A stretch of 64,000 nucleotides of DNA from a virus. The notes beneath the pieces are model-generated. The model was not told the origin of the DNA. It worked only from the letters and a program-made list of their open reading frames with translations, and made no database searches. Made by a program: the position numbers and the translations under genes. The stretch spans positions 17,956 through 81,955 of the IMG/VR virus record IMGVR_UViG_3300030116_004255; one strand, given 5' to 3'. Shown in pieces: positions 33,049 through 40,673 of the stretch. The stretch's first letter is position 1. Every line of letters begins with the position of its first letter.

Positions 33049-34491
33049 AACCTCTTGATCAAACACAAGTGTGTCTTGTATCAAAGATCTAATAACTAAT
33101 CGACCTGTTAATTCTGCAAAATGTGGTACAACTGCATTTCCGAGAGCTTTAAGTCTATCAATATCGTTTTCTTGTCTTTCTGCAACTCTTAGTATGTTAT
33201 TTTCCCATTGACTATCTACACCCCAAGAATTTGTCATTCCAAGTTCAGCCAACCATCTGGGTAGCCCATAAGTCTGTTCACCCAAGCTGGGTTCAGTCGC
33301 ATACCAATCAATTCTGGATTCCGTTCCCCAACATCCATCTCCAGCGTAGAGCCGTGTGATCCACTCGCCACTGAGGGAGCTTTCTTGTTTACTGGCTTGC
33401 TGGCCTGACTGGCTCTGGGTGTCGAAAATGTCTCCTTTTCCACCCACTCTATCACTTCTATTGTCGTCAGTTCTTTCTCGAACTTTATTTCGTTCAAGTG
33501 TGGTTTGATCTTGCTCCAGTCCTCCAGACTCGGATAACTGAATCCGCTCTGATCGTAGCGATACCAATGATCCACTGTCGTTTTCTTTATCTTGGTCAGC
33601 TTTGCTAACTTGGTCGCCCCTATCTGACTTCTTATGTAGTCCACCCAGTCCTTCTGTGGTGGTAGAAGTGGTCGATTGATCATCTCGTGATCCTGATAAT
33701 AAACCATTAGGCTCGGATCTTTCTCTATCATATCCATCCAAACTTGATCGCTCAATGTTCTCTGTATCCTGTGGCCTGACGATCTCCTGGTTTTCCCCTG
33801 CATTAGTTTCGTCGCGTGTTTCAAGCTGTCGTCTTTCTGATCCATTGTCGTTGGTGTTAACCAAATCTTTGGGTTCTCTCGTAAGTTCCCAGTACCTTTT
33901 CTTTTGCTCTTCCTCTCTGGATCTCCACGATACAACGCTCTCTCCAAAGCGTCCCCTGATCTCGGTTCTAAGTGATCCAAAGTGTTCGGTGTCTCCCACG
34001 ATTCCAACTCCCACCCATCTTTGTCTTTTGTGTCTTGCTCCAACGAATTTTGCTGATACAAGTTGCCATTCAAATCGATAGTACCGCATTTTGGCCACAC
34101 CTTTGAGGACACGGTTAATGGCTTCTCCGTCACTTGCTCTGAGGATGTTTGGTACATTTTCCAAGAGGAAGATTGGTGGTCGTAGCTCATCAATAAATCT
34201 TTCGACTTCATCCCATAACCATCTTTCATCTTTTACTCCTTTCTGGTTTCCTGCAACACTTACAGGCTGACATGGAAATCCAGCACTTAATATATCTATT
34301 TTAGGTAGATATTTTGTATTTATCTCTTCTACGCTTTTATTTAAAACTAAACTATTAGGAAAATTTTGTTGTAAAACCTTTGTACAAAATTCGTCATTGT
34401 CTATCTGCCAAGCTACATCTGAAACCAGGCCTGATCTAATAAGGCCTAACTCTATACCGCCGATACCAGCAAACATACTTCCTAACTTCAT
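33040..34491 (-). CDS. dcm: C5-cytosine DNA methyltransferase
   Basis: This 483-residue protein carries the C5 motifs in order: I (LGSMFAGIGGIELG), IV with catalytic Cys (AGFPCQPVS), VI (FLLENVPN), VIII (GARHKRQRWVGVGIVGDTE), and at the C-terminus IX/X (DRLKALGNAVVPHFAEL). The ~240 residues between VIII and IX are hydrophilic, rich in Ser/Glu/Arg/Gln, and would act as target recognition region. Most of the gene, including motif VI and this region, is also an open frame for a second protein (33234-34229). It transfers methyl groups from AdoMet to cytosine C5. The ATG overlaps the upstream methyltransferase stop by four bases. Confidence 0.92.
   Translation of the reverse strand: MKLGSMFAGIGGIELGLIRSGLVSDVAWQIDNDEFCTKVLQQNFPNSLVLNKSVEEINTKYLPKIDILSAGFPCQPVSVAGNQKGVKDERWLWDEVERFIDELRPPIFLLENVPNILRASDGEAINRVLKGVAKMRYYRFEWQLVSAKFVGARHKRQRWVGVGIVGDTEHFGSLRTEIRGRFGESVVSWRSREEEQKKRYWELTREPKDLVNTNDNGSERRQLETRDETNAGENQEIVRPQDTENIERSSLDGYDRERSEPNGLLSGSRDDQSTTSTTTEGLGGLHKKSDRGDQVSKADQDKENDSGSLVSLRSERIQLSESGGLEQDQTTLERNKVRERTDDNRSDRVGGKGDIFDTQSQSGQQASKQESSLSGEWITRLYAGDGCWGTESRIDWYATEPSLGEQTYGLPRWLAELGMTNSWGVDSQWENNILRVAERQENDIDRLKALGNAVVPHFAELTGRLVIRSLIQDTLVFDQEVLG
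33234..34229 (-). CDS. Overlapping-frame protein within dcm (methyltransferase-associated family)
   Basis: A 331-residue frame, +1 relative to dcm and wholly inside it, does not look like a random shadow. It reads SSSWKMYQTSSEQ, VWPKCGTIDLNGNLYQQ, WETPNTLDHLEPRSGDALERALYRG, a helix-turn-helix-like IGATKLAKLTKIKKTTVDHW and ends MRLNPAWVNRLMGYPDGWLNL. This order (SWKxxQxS, WPKxG, TPxxxD, LNPxWVxxLMGxPxGW) is a pattern I recall from phage proteins annotated as cytosine-methylase related. Both frames therefore seem to be under coding selection. A separate start (ATG 34229) or frameshifting are both possible. Confidence 0.6.
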   Translation of the reverse strand: MKDGYGMKSKDLLMSYDHQSSSWKMYQTSSEQVTEKPLTVSSKVWPKCGTIDLNGNLYQQNSLEQDTKDKDGWELESWETPNTLDHLEPRSGDALERALYRGDPERKSKRKGTGNLRENPKIWLTPTTMDQKDDSLKHATKLMQGKTRRSSGHRIQRTLSDQVWMDMIEKDPSLMVYYQDHEMINRPLLPPQKDWVDYIRSQIGATKLAKLTKIKKTTVDHWYRYDQSGFSYPSLEDWSKIKPHLNEIKFEKELTTIEVIEWVEKETFSTPRASQASKPVNKKAPSVASGSHGSTLEMDVGERNPELIGMRLNPAWVNRLMGYPDGWLNLE

Positions 34492-35234
34492 TTAATTCTT
34501 TCTTTTGCTATCCTGCAATATTTTTCCATTATTTCTATTCCTATAAAATTTCTATTAGTGTTTAGACAAGCAACACCAGTAGATCCTGATCCCATTGTAA
34601 AATCTAGCACTGTTTGATCTTCAAGCGTATAAGTTTCTATTAAATATTCTAATAAAGCAACTGGTTTTTGTGTTGGGTGATATGACTTCTGATTTTTCTT
34701 TTGGTTATCTCTTGGAAAGTAAAGCATGTTGTGTTTTGTTCTGTGTGTGTAGGTCACATACTTTCTACGGCCATTTTCTAAATTCTTTTTAGCAGTGGAA
34801 AAACTCTCGCCACCAGAAATTGTGCGGACTCTAGTTATAGGCTTTGCTAGTTTTTCCCCCTGCCAATCGTAATCAGGTTGTTCTTTATAAAATATAGATA
34901 TGTTTTCGTTTTTTCTCATAGGTTGTTTTTTACTAAAGGCCTGACCAGTTCCTTTATCTTTTTCCCAGATCCAGTCATATCTATATTCCTCTATGTTAGA
35001 TAATCTTAAAAAACTACTAAAAGGTTCTAGGCCGAATAAAGCTATTGCTGTTCTGTCTTTTCTAATTCTTTTTATCTGACTCCACATTTCCTCTACTGGT
35101 ACTTGTTTGTCCCAGTCGTATTGAGTAGTTCCGTAAGGAAGATCAGTTAGTATAAAATCAATAGAGTTGTCGTCAATTAATTTCATAATCTCTAAACAGT
35201 TTCCGTTATACAGCTTCAATTCTTTCCTTTGCAA
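34488..35234 (-). CDS. N6-adenine/N4-cytosine DNA methyltransferase
   Basis: This 248-residue amino-methyltransferase has catalytic motif IV ILTDLPYGTTQYDWD (DLPY variant of DPPY) near residue 33, HPTQKPVALLEYLIETYT, then AdoMet motif I VLDFTMGSGSTGVAC near 210 and FIGIEI at the end. The order (IV before I) is that of the beta group. It is a close relative of the methyltransferase at 62005-62772, which shares DLPYGTT and DFTMGSG. It overlaps dcm and the upstream methyltransferase. Target sequence cannot be read from the protein. Confidence 0.88.
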   Translation of the reverse strand: MQRKELKLYNGNCLEIMKLIDDNSIDFILTDLPYGTTQYDWDKQVPVEEMWSQIKRIRKDRTAIALFGLEPFSSFLRLSNIEEYRYDWIWEKDKGTGQAFSKKQPMRKNENISIFYKEQPDYDWQGEKLAKPITRVRTISGGESFSTAKKNLENGRRKYVTYTHRTKHNMLYFPRDNQKKNQKSYHPTQKPVALLEYLIETYTLEDQTVLDFTMGSGSTGVACLNTNRNFIGIEIMEKYCRIAKERIK

Positions 35235-35901
35235 TGTTGTAATAATCCTCTACCAGCTCTATTCCTATAAATGCTCTATTTAGTTTTTTACAAACAACTC
35301 CAGTAGTCCCTACACCTAAGAAAGGATCAAGTATTAACTGATTTTCACTTGTAAAGTTTTCTATAAAGTAATGTGCAAGTTGTTCAGGCATAACAGCATT
35401 AAAGTCGCCATAGCTTTTTGTTCCTTTTGGTATATCAACAAAGTTTGTTATGAAATGTGTGTTTGCTTTTACTTTTTTCTTAGAGAAACATAAAATATAT
35501 TCGACTGAGTTAGTCACATAGTATTGTGCTGAACTAGGTGTAGCATTTTTCTTATACCAAATAAAATTTTGTTCTAATAGATCTGCATAATGGCCTATTA
35601 ATTTAAATACTTGTTTTTTGTTTCTAGCATTTGCTTGTATGTTCCAGAAAACATAGTGGTCTGTAATTCTTAATAGCTCGTCTATGATTTGTGTACACCA
35701 ATCAAAATAGTCAGGCCTTTTGTCTTTAAATTGATCGTATTTAGATTTTGCTTTAGAGTCTAATTCTTTGTTAAGGCCTATATTGTAAGGTGGACTTGTA
35801 AATGTATGATCTACTGTGTTTTCACCGAGTTCTTTTATAATTTCTAAACAGTCACCGTTATATATCATCAACCTGTTCCCAAGTTCTGGTGCGATCACCA
35901 A
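35206..35901 (-). CDS. N4/N6 DNA methyltransferase (TSPPY type)
   Basis: This 231-residue protein has catalytic FTSPPYNIGLNKELD near residue 35 (S/TSPPY is typical of N4-cytosine or beta-group enzymes), VFWNIQANARNKKQVFKLIGHYADLL, and motif I LILDPFLGVGTTGVVCKKLNRAFIGIEL near 185. It overlaps metK by 44 bases upstream and the DLPY methyltransferase by 29 bases downstream, so it belongs to one translationally coupled methylation operon. Confidence 0.87.
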   Translation of the reverse strand: MVIAPELGNRLMIYNGDCLEIIKELGENTVDHTFTSPPYNIGLNKELDSKAKSKYDQFKDKRPDYFDWCTQIIDELLRITDHYVFWNIQANARNKKQVFKLIGHYADLLEQNFIWYKKNATPSSAQYYVTNSVEYILCFSKKKVKANTHFITNFVDIPKGTKSYGDFNAVMPEQLAHYFIENFTSENQLILDPFLGVGTTGVVCKKLNRAFIGIELVEDYYNIAKERIEAV

Positions 35902-36925
35902 AATGAGAAAATTGACTATCTTTGTAATATTGCACCTGTTTTAAATTCAATCTTTCTATTATTGCTTCAGGCCTAAAGTCAAAGCATTGAATAAATTTCT
36001 CTATACTTGCACGCCTCTTTTTTTCTGTTCCATTAAAAGCTACACTTAGTTCTATTGGGTGTTCCATACCTATTCCATAGGACAACCTAACTAAGGCATC
36101 TTCGCACATACCATGTTCTACTAAATTGACAGCTAAGTGTCTAGCAGCATAAGCGCCAGATCTGTCAACTTTACTTGGATCTTTACCAGAGAAAGCACCA
36201 CCGCCAACAGGTATTGTAGGTCCGTAGCTATCTACTACTATTTTCCTACCAGTCACTCCTGTGTCTGCTGCTGGTCCACCTTTTGTAAAAGATCCAGATG
36301 GATTTACATGAAGTGTAAAATCTGGACCTATTATATTTTCAACTAAGCTAACTAACTTACCTTCGTATTCATTTTTTTCTAATTCTGTTTGTACTGAGAT
36401 AACTACTGTATATCCGCCATTTTCAGTCACTTGTACTTTTGAGTCCAAGCCATAAAAATAATCATACTTTTGTAGCTCCCATAGATCCATTTGTATTTCT
36501 CTAGCTAAATCAAATTCGTGAGGTAAAAGCGTTGATGTTTTATTTGTTGCAAATCCAATCATAATACCCTGATCTCCTGCACCCTTTTTAGCTACAACTG
36601 CATCTCTAATTTCTATACTTTGTGGTGATATATTTTCACTAAGAGTATATTTATTTAGATCAAATTCTTTATGACTGTTTCTTATGTTTTTTTCTAAAAC
36701 ATCTTTGACTAGATAAGGTATTGTTTGTTTTATTTCGTGATAGGTAGTTTCTGTCATTTCGCCACCCAACACAACTAATCCTCCACTTTCATTACCAGTA
36801 ATTAATGTTTCTATTGCTACTTTACAATCTGGATTTTCTACTAAAGCTCTGTCTAATATTCTGTCAGAAATTTGATCTGCTATTTTATCTGGGTGTCCAG
36901 GGGACACAAATTCTGCTGTTTTCAT
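35858..36925 (-). CDS. metK: S-adenosylmethionine synthetase
   Basis: The protein has 355 residues; bacterial MetK is usually 380-400. All signatures are present: N-terminal FVSPGHPDKIADQISD, GNESGGLVVLGGE, AKKGAGDQGIMIGFATN (ATP site) and GGGAFSGKDPSKVDRSGAYAAR (P-loop-like). It makes AdoMet from methionine and ATP in the cytoplasm. It overlaps methyltransferase genes on both sides (44 bases downstream, 4 upstream), so its likely purpose is to feed the phage methyltransferases. Missing lengths lie in loops, not motifs, so it is probably active. Confidence 0.95.
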   Translation of the reverse strand: MKTAEFVSPGHPDKIADQISDRILDRALVENPDCKVAIETLITGNESGGLVVLGGEMTETTYHEIKQTIPYLVKDVLEKNIRNSHKEFDLNKYTLSENISPQSIEIRDAVVAKKGAGDQGIMIGFATNKTSTLLPHEFDLAREIQMDLWELQKYDYFYGLDSKVQVTENGGYTVVISVQTELEKNEYEGKLVSLVENIIGPDFTLHVNPSGSFTKGGPAADTGVTGRKIVVDSYGPTIPVGGGAFSGKDPSKVDRSGAYAARHLAVNLVEHGMCEDALVRLSYGIGMEHPIELSVAFNGTEKKRRASIEKFIQCFDFRPEAIIERLNLKQVQYYKDSQFSHFGDRTRTWEQVDDI

Positions 36926-37458
36926 TTACTCAACCTTTCCATAATGATTTGTTTTGGTAAAAAGTTCCAACAGTAGTAGGAACTAGAAAAAGTAGGGCTA
37001 CCCATACTCTTACCATCTTTAAAATATTGTATACGCTTATCAAACATAAGTAGTTCTAAATCACGATTTTCAAATAAATACTTAGGTGCGGAGTCATTTA
37101 GCCAAGTATTAGACATAAGCAGTGCAAAAGGTTTATTAAAAAATAAAGCTCTTTCAAATATTTGTCTTTTGTTGGTAAATGGTGGATTACTAACAATAAT
37201 GTCCCAATGTTCGTCAGGTTCATAGGTATAAAAGTCTTGTCCGTCAAAAATGTGTGAATTTATAACTTTATTGCGTTCCTGGATCTTTTTTACAAAAAAA
37301 CTGTGTTCTTGATCAAAAGGACACCAAACTACTGCATTTTCAGGAATATATTTTAAAATTGGCTGAACTGCGTATTCTGGGGTATAACACTCGTCATTTT
37401 TACCTTTTGAGTATAAAACTTTATTACTTTCTAACCCCCAGCGATCAGTTGACTTCAT
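36922..37458 (-). CDS. DNA N6-adenine methyltransferase-like (NPPF)
   Basis: This 178-residue protein has ECYTPEYAVQPILKYIPENAVVWCPFD (AdoMet-binding region, variant), DIIVSNPPFTNKRQIFERALF with the NPPF catalytic motif near residue 90, and FALLMSNTWLN. It matches a small phage family often annotated as adenine methyltransferase. The glycine-rich motif I is degenerate, so activity is less certain than for the neighbours. It overlaps metK and the MT-A70 gene. Confidence 0.7.
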   Translation of the reverse strand: MKSTDRWGLESNKVLYSKGKNDECYTPEYAVQPILKYIPENAVVWCPFDQEHSFFVKKIQERNKVINSHIFDGQDFYTYEPDEHWDIIVSNPPFTNKRQIFERALFFNKPFALLMSNTWLNDSAPKYLFENRDLELLMFDKRIQYFKDGKSMGSPTFSSSYYCWNFLPKQIIMERLSK

Positions 37459-37984
37459 TTCCCCAGCTATCCCATCCTTCGGCTGTTTCTCTTGCGAATA
37501 ATTCTATTCTAGGAAGATCTCCACAAAGTTCAATGATATCGTTCCTAATTCTGTCAGGTTTCTTGCTGTGTCTTGATCGTGGTTCAATTACTAATTCTTT
37601 TACAGCTTTAGAAACTCTGCTTGGTTTTCCTTTTGTAGCTAATAAACATAATTCTGGATTACCTCTTGTCCAATAACCTAAACCAGTAAAAAATCCCTCT
37701 GACTTAATATTTTTCTTTATCCAGTTAAAAGCTACTGTTTTATAAGTAAATCCCCAACTATCGATTACTTCAAAGGCCTGTGGTAATGAGTGATTAACTA
37801 CCCAAAGAAATAAAACACAATTAGTATCTGCAATATCGTTTACTGGTAATGACTTTATCCAGTTAAGATCTTGTGTTTCGTAATGTTGATTAGGATTTCG
37901 TCCCTCGCCTTTTTTACTAAAGTTTTTAAAACTCCACGGTGGATCTGCATAAATTATGTTGTATTTATTATTTGGGAACTCCAT
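37445..37984 (-). CDS. MT-A70 family adenine methyltransferase
   Basis: This 179-residue protein begins with NIIYADPPWSFKNFSKKGEGRNPNQHY, the DPPW motif of MT-A70 enzymes. It continues with VLFLWVVNHSLPQAFEVIDSWGFTYKTVAFNWIKK, FFTGLGYWTRGNPELCLLATKG and an RHSKKPDRIRNDIIELCG/PRIELFAR end typical of the family. It is the first methyltransferase of the 33-38 kb island. In phages and bacteria such enzymes methylate adenine in DNA; the sequence target is not visible. Confidence 0.9.
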   Translation of the reverse strand: MEFPNNKYNIIYADPPWSFKNFSKKGEGRNPNQHYETQDLNWIKSLPVNDIADTNCVLFLWVVNHSLPQAFEVIDSWGFTYKTVAFNWIKKNIKSEGFFTGLGYWTRGNPELCLLATKGKPSRVSKAVKELVIEPRSRHSKKPDRIRNDIIELCGDLPRIELFARETAEGWDSWGNEVN

Positions 37985-38103
37985 AAATAAATTATAGAAA
38001 TATTACAACTTAAAATCAAGTTATGCTAAATTATATATATAACGAGAAAGTCAATCTGTACTTCTGTACAAGACTGATCCTTTTTTGTTCGATACTGATC
38101 AGA

Positions 38104-38124
38104 GGCCTCACGCAAGTGAGGTCT
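38104..38124. terminator. Stem-loop after terS
   Basis: GCCTCAC-gcaa-GTGAGGT(C) lies eight bases beyond the terS stop. T-tail is weak on either strand (TCTTTGT on plus), so this is a possible attenuator or processing hairpin, not a certain terminator. Confidence 0.5.
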
Positions 38125-38132
38125 TTGTGATT

Positions 38133-38798
38133 CTAGCTCGAATAACGGATTTCAAAGACGATTGGCTTATCACTGTCGTCTTTTTCTTTATGTTCTCGTC
38201 TTGACCAATCTTTAGGGTTAGATCTCTCTAAAAACCATGCACTAGCCTGCCAAACACCATTACTAGCTGCGTCTGTAATCACTGCTAAATGCGAAATTTC
38301 GCCATCAACTTTTGCTTTTTTTATAGACTCCCAAAACTCCCATAAATTTAAATCATCAGCGTTTTTTATGAGATCTGGATCACCACCGCAGGCCTCATCT
38401 ATCTTTTGCGCCTCTTGTTGCCACCTATAAAAGGTAGTTTCAGAGATCCCTGCAAATGTAGCTGCTTTAGAATTAGCAAGTCCTAATTTCAGTGCTTTAT
38501 CCAATTTTCCAATAGTATCAGTATTTAATTTACTAGGCCTACCAGTTGGTTTTCCTAATACTTCAACTTTTTCCTCTATTTCATCAATTTCGGCTGAATT
38601 TTCAACGATTTCGACTTCTTGAACCTTATCGTCGACTGTAAATTCTGTATCCGCCAGCTTTATATCGTCTATACCTAGATCATCTAGCGCTATTGGATCT
38701 GGATCCGCTACTGTGTTCTCTTGATCTATATTATCTTGGGAAACTGGATCATTATCTTGATCATCTTGCATTTGTTTCCAAATATTCGTCATATCCAT
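38133..38798 (-). CDS. terS: Terminase small subunit
   Basis: This 221-residue protein has an acidic, disordered N-terminal ~75 residues. Then come PTGRPSKLNTDTIGKLDKALK, a helix-turn-helix (LANSKAATFAGISETTFYRW) and GEISHLAVITDAASNGVWQASAWFLERSNPKDWSR. The last part is highly typical of phage terminase small subunits, which recognise the packaging site. It lies about 8 kb from terL with methyltransferases and metK between. The adjacent gene-free region (38799-39486) is the natural place to look for cos or pac. Confidence 0.85.
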   Translation of the reverse strand: MDMTNIWKQMQDDQDNDPVSQDNIDQENTVADPDPIALDDLGIDDIKLADTEFTVDDKVQEVEIVENSAEIDEIEEKVEVLGKPTGRPSKLNTDTIGKLDKALKLGLANSKAATFAGISETTFYRWQQEAQKIDEACGGDPDLIKNADDLNLWEFWESIKKAKVDGEISHLAVITDAASNGVWQASAWFLERSNPKDWSRREHKEKDDSDKPIVFEIRYSS

Positions 38799-39074
38799 AA
38801 TTATTACTATACATTAGATCTTTGATTCTTTGTGCATATCTGCTGTTATACATAATTCCATTATTATTAGCGCGCATAGCATAATAATTAGGGCAAAAAA
38901 ATTTTTTTTTAAAAAATATGGGGTATTGGGATAGGAAATGGCTGGTAATGGGAGGAAATTCATACCCCTGGGTAGGGGGGCTAGGCCTAGGGTAAAGGAG
39001 GCGAAACCCCTAAGCCTAACCGTGCATCTAAGTTTATTTTAGTGTGTCGATCTTGATCTTAGGGATATAAGAAA

Positions 39075-39104
39075 AGGGACTACCGTGTCCATACAATAGT
39101 CCCT
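39075..39104. terminator. Hairpin AGGGACTA/TAGTCCCT
   Basis: A perfect 8-bp stem with a 14-base loop and A-rich/T-rich flanks lies in the terS-proximal gene-free region. No strong T-run follows, so terminator function is tentative. Confidence 0.4.
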
Positions 39105-39244
39105 ATCTCTTCGCAACTGTGAATCGCTTATAGATCATAGTAATACCAGATCTTCATATTGTATAGTATCGACTTGTATTTTTATTGCCGATCTGCTGAC
39201 GCAATCAATTTCCATTATGATCGTGCTGGGGTATATTTTTGCTC

Positions 39245-39259
39245 GCATTAATTTTCAAT
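39245..39259 (+). repeat. Cassette-boundary motif, partial copy A
   Basis: GCATTA followed after one base by TTTTCAAT, then AGCGA. The middle of the motif is missing compared with the other copies. Confidence 0.5.
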
Positions 39260-39427
39260 AGCGATTTTTTTAACTACCCCTACCCCTAGCAGTCCATAAG
39301 ATTCTAAAGCTGAGGACCAGGTCCCCTGTGGACCTCAAATCAAATTAGCCGAAGTTGATCCAGAACAGCTACATTTTTGGTCTTTCGTAGATCTATTTTA
39401 GCTATTTAGATTTTTCTTAGAAAAGGG

Positions 39428-39456
39428 GTGCATACCTGTGATTTGCTGTTTAATAT
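39428..39456 (+). promoter_or_regulatory. Promoter for 39487 gene
   Basis: GTGCAT, 17 bases, TAATAT, followed by GTATCGGTTAAAGAAAGG and the ATG. The stretch TGCATACC is repeated at the promoter before 45163. Confidence 0.5.
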
Positions 39457-39486
39457 GGTTGTATCGGTTAAAGAAAGGTTAGAAAA

Positions 39487-39915
39487 ATGACTGATAAAAA
39501 AGTGGTTATAAAGGCGAAAGCTAAGACCAAAAGTAATAGAAAAGCAGAACGACCAGAAATTAGAATATTTAATTCTGGTAAGTTCAACAATGATACAAAT
39601 GGGGACAAAGAGGTTTTTAGAAATCTAAAGTCCTCTAGTATCTGTTCTCTTAAAATGGAACGCACTAGCGAAACTACTTGTAAAGTGTTCGTTGGGTTCG
39701 TTGGTTATACTACCGTTGAGGGCGACAAGAAAGACGATACTTTGTATGTCGTTCACGCTGTCCCTCTAGCTGAGTGGCGTAAACTTCGTTCAAGTATCCT
39801 TAAAGGTAATAGCGTTGGTCGTGCTTACGGTAAGTTCAATAGTCCTATTGAAAGTATTAACGACAACCACGAAATTGAAAAGACACCACGATACGAAACA
39901 GAAAGACTAAAGTAA
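39487..39915 (+). CDS. First gene of cassette region, function unknown
   Basis: This 142-residue basic protein has GAAAGG seven bases before the ATG. The N-terminus is Lys/Arg-rich (DKKVVIKAKAKTKSNRKAERP), then a compact beta-type domain (TCKVFVGFVGYTTVEGDKKDDTLYVVHAVPLAEWRKLRSSI). It is coupled to a zinc-ribbon gene through TAATG. No family recognised; a nucleic-acid-binding protein is plausible. Confidence 0.6.
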   Translation: MTDKKVVIKAKAKTKSNRKAERPEIRIFNSGKFNNDTNGDKEVFRNLKSSSICSLKMERTSETTCKVFVGFVGYTTVEGDKKDDTLYVVHAVPLAEWRKLRSSILKGNSVGRAYGKFNSPIESINDNHEIEKTPRYETERLK

Positions 39916-40055
39916 TGGAGTTTTATTGTTTCGTTTGTGATAAGGAAGTGGGCGACAATCAAGCACAATATTGCGACTGGGATAATATCCCAGTTGCATT
40001 TTGTCCTGACTGTAATGTTTCACTAAATAGAATAGTTATGAAAGTAGGTAAATAA
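39915..40055 (+). CDS. 46-residue zinc-ribbon protein
   Basis: The frame begins MEFYCFVCDKEVGDNQ, and two CxxC pairs (YCFVC and AFCPDC) form a zinc ribbon. Its ATG overlaps the previous stop (TAATG) and its stop directly precedes the next ATG. It is one of many such mini zinc proteins in this region. Confidence 0.6.
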   Translation: MEFYCFVCDKEVGDNQAQYCDWDNIPVAFCPDCNVSLNRIVMKVGK

Positions 40056-40202
40056 ATGTTATCAATACAGGGACTAATATTAGTTTCAATGTTTTTCTTT
40101 GCAGTAGGCTTTTTCACTGCTGAGGGAATTTGGATACTAAAAGATTATAAATTAGATAGAGAAGTCAAAAAGACTTATAAAGATATGGGGGTGCATAGTT
40201 GA
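40056..40202 (+). CDS. 48-residue single-span membrane protein
   Basis: MLSIQGLILVSMFFFAVGFF forms one transmembrane helix; the rest (ILKDYKLDREVKKTYKDMGV) is a charged cytoplasmic-type tail. It starts right after the zinc-ribbon stop. Function unknown. Confidence 0.5.
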   Translation: MLSIQGLILVSMFFFAVGFFTAEGIWILKDYKLDREVKKTYKDMGVHS

Positions 40203-40279
40203 GGTTCTTATTTAAAATATTAGAACACACACTCAACCCACCACCACCGAAAAGAAAGTATAAAAAGAAAAAGCAATAG
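40199..40279 (+). CDS. 26-residue Lys-rich peptide (possible)
   Basis: A TTG start overlapping the preceding TGA, with GGGGG seven bases upstream, opens MRFLFKILEHTLNPPPPKR followed by a Lys cluster. Short length makes it tentative. It ends eleven bases before a strong terminator stem. Confidence 0.3.
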   Translation: MRFLFKILEHTLNPPPPKRKYKKKKQ

Positions 40280-40289
40280 GACAGAAAGT

Positions 40290-40320
40290 CCCCTCTAGGA
40301 AACTAGGGGGGATTTTTTTT
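40290..40320 (+). terminator. Terminator of first cassette
   Basis: Stem CCCCTCTAG / CTAGGGGGG with a four-base GAAA loop and eight T. Confidence 0.9.
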
Positions 40321-40368
40321 ATGCTTTGATATGCGTGTCGCTGATCAGATTTCGCTAGATTAAGGGAA

Positions 40369-40385
40369 ATTTTCAATCTCGTTTT
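40369..40385 (+). repeat. Cassette-boundary motif, copy B
   Basis: ATTTTCAATCTCGTTTT is perfect; the CATTA half is reduced to GATTA at 40358. Confidence 0.75.
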
Positions 40386-40490
40386 AGAAATCTCGGAGCA
40401 TGATCTGATTCAGCTAAATTTATAAATCCACCTTTAATACTTGACGATCTTGCGTCGCTAGATCACAATAAGAGTAGAAAGGTTAGGTAT

Positions 40491-40673
40491 ATGATTAGAA
40501 AAAAGTGGTTATCTTTTGTTAGTCGTTTAAGTGATATTATTATCGCTTATCTACTTGAAAGAGAAATACCAATTTATTTTGACAGTTCTTTTATTTGCAC
40601 AGAGGAAATATTAGATAGCTGTTATGTTGAACAAAAACACGACTGCAAGTATTGGGGGTATGACAATGACTAA
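40491..40673 (+). CDS. Small cassette protein, function unknown
   Basis: This 60-residue protein (MIRKKWLSFVSRLSDIIIAYLL) has GAAAGGTTAGG upstream of the ATG. It has an amphipathic N-terminal helix and a Cys-containing C-terminus (FICTEEILDSCYVEQKHDC). It overlaps the next gene by eight bases. No family recognised. Confidence 0.5.
   Translation: MIRKKWLSFVSRLSDIIIAYLLEREIPIYFDSSFICTEEILDSCYVEQKHDCKYWGYDND

Larger units (their letters stand above)
38799..39486. other. Gene-free region with GC-rich island, beside terS
   Basis: No convincing gene lies here. It holds an A/T tract (38899-38925), a GC-rich island in an AT-rich genome at 38941-39025 (several runs of C and G, with the palindrome CTAGGCCTAG at 38981-38990), a hairpin AGGGACTA/TAGTCCCT (39075-39104), a partial copy of the cassette-boundary motif (39245-39259), a second hairpin AGGTCC/GGACCT around 39320-39340 and a promoter for the next gene. 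A packaging site is a fair guess because terS is adjacent. Confidence 0.55.
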
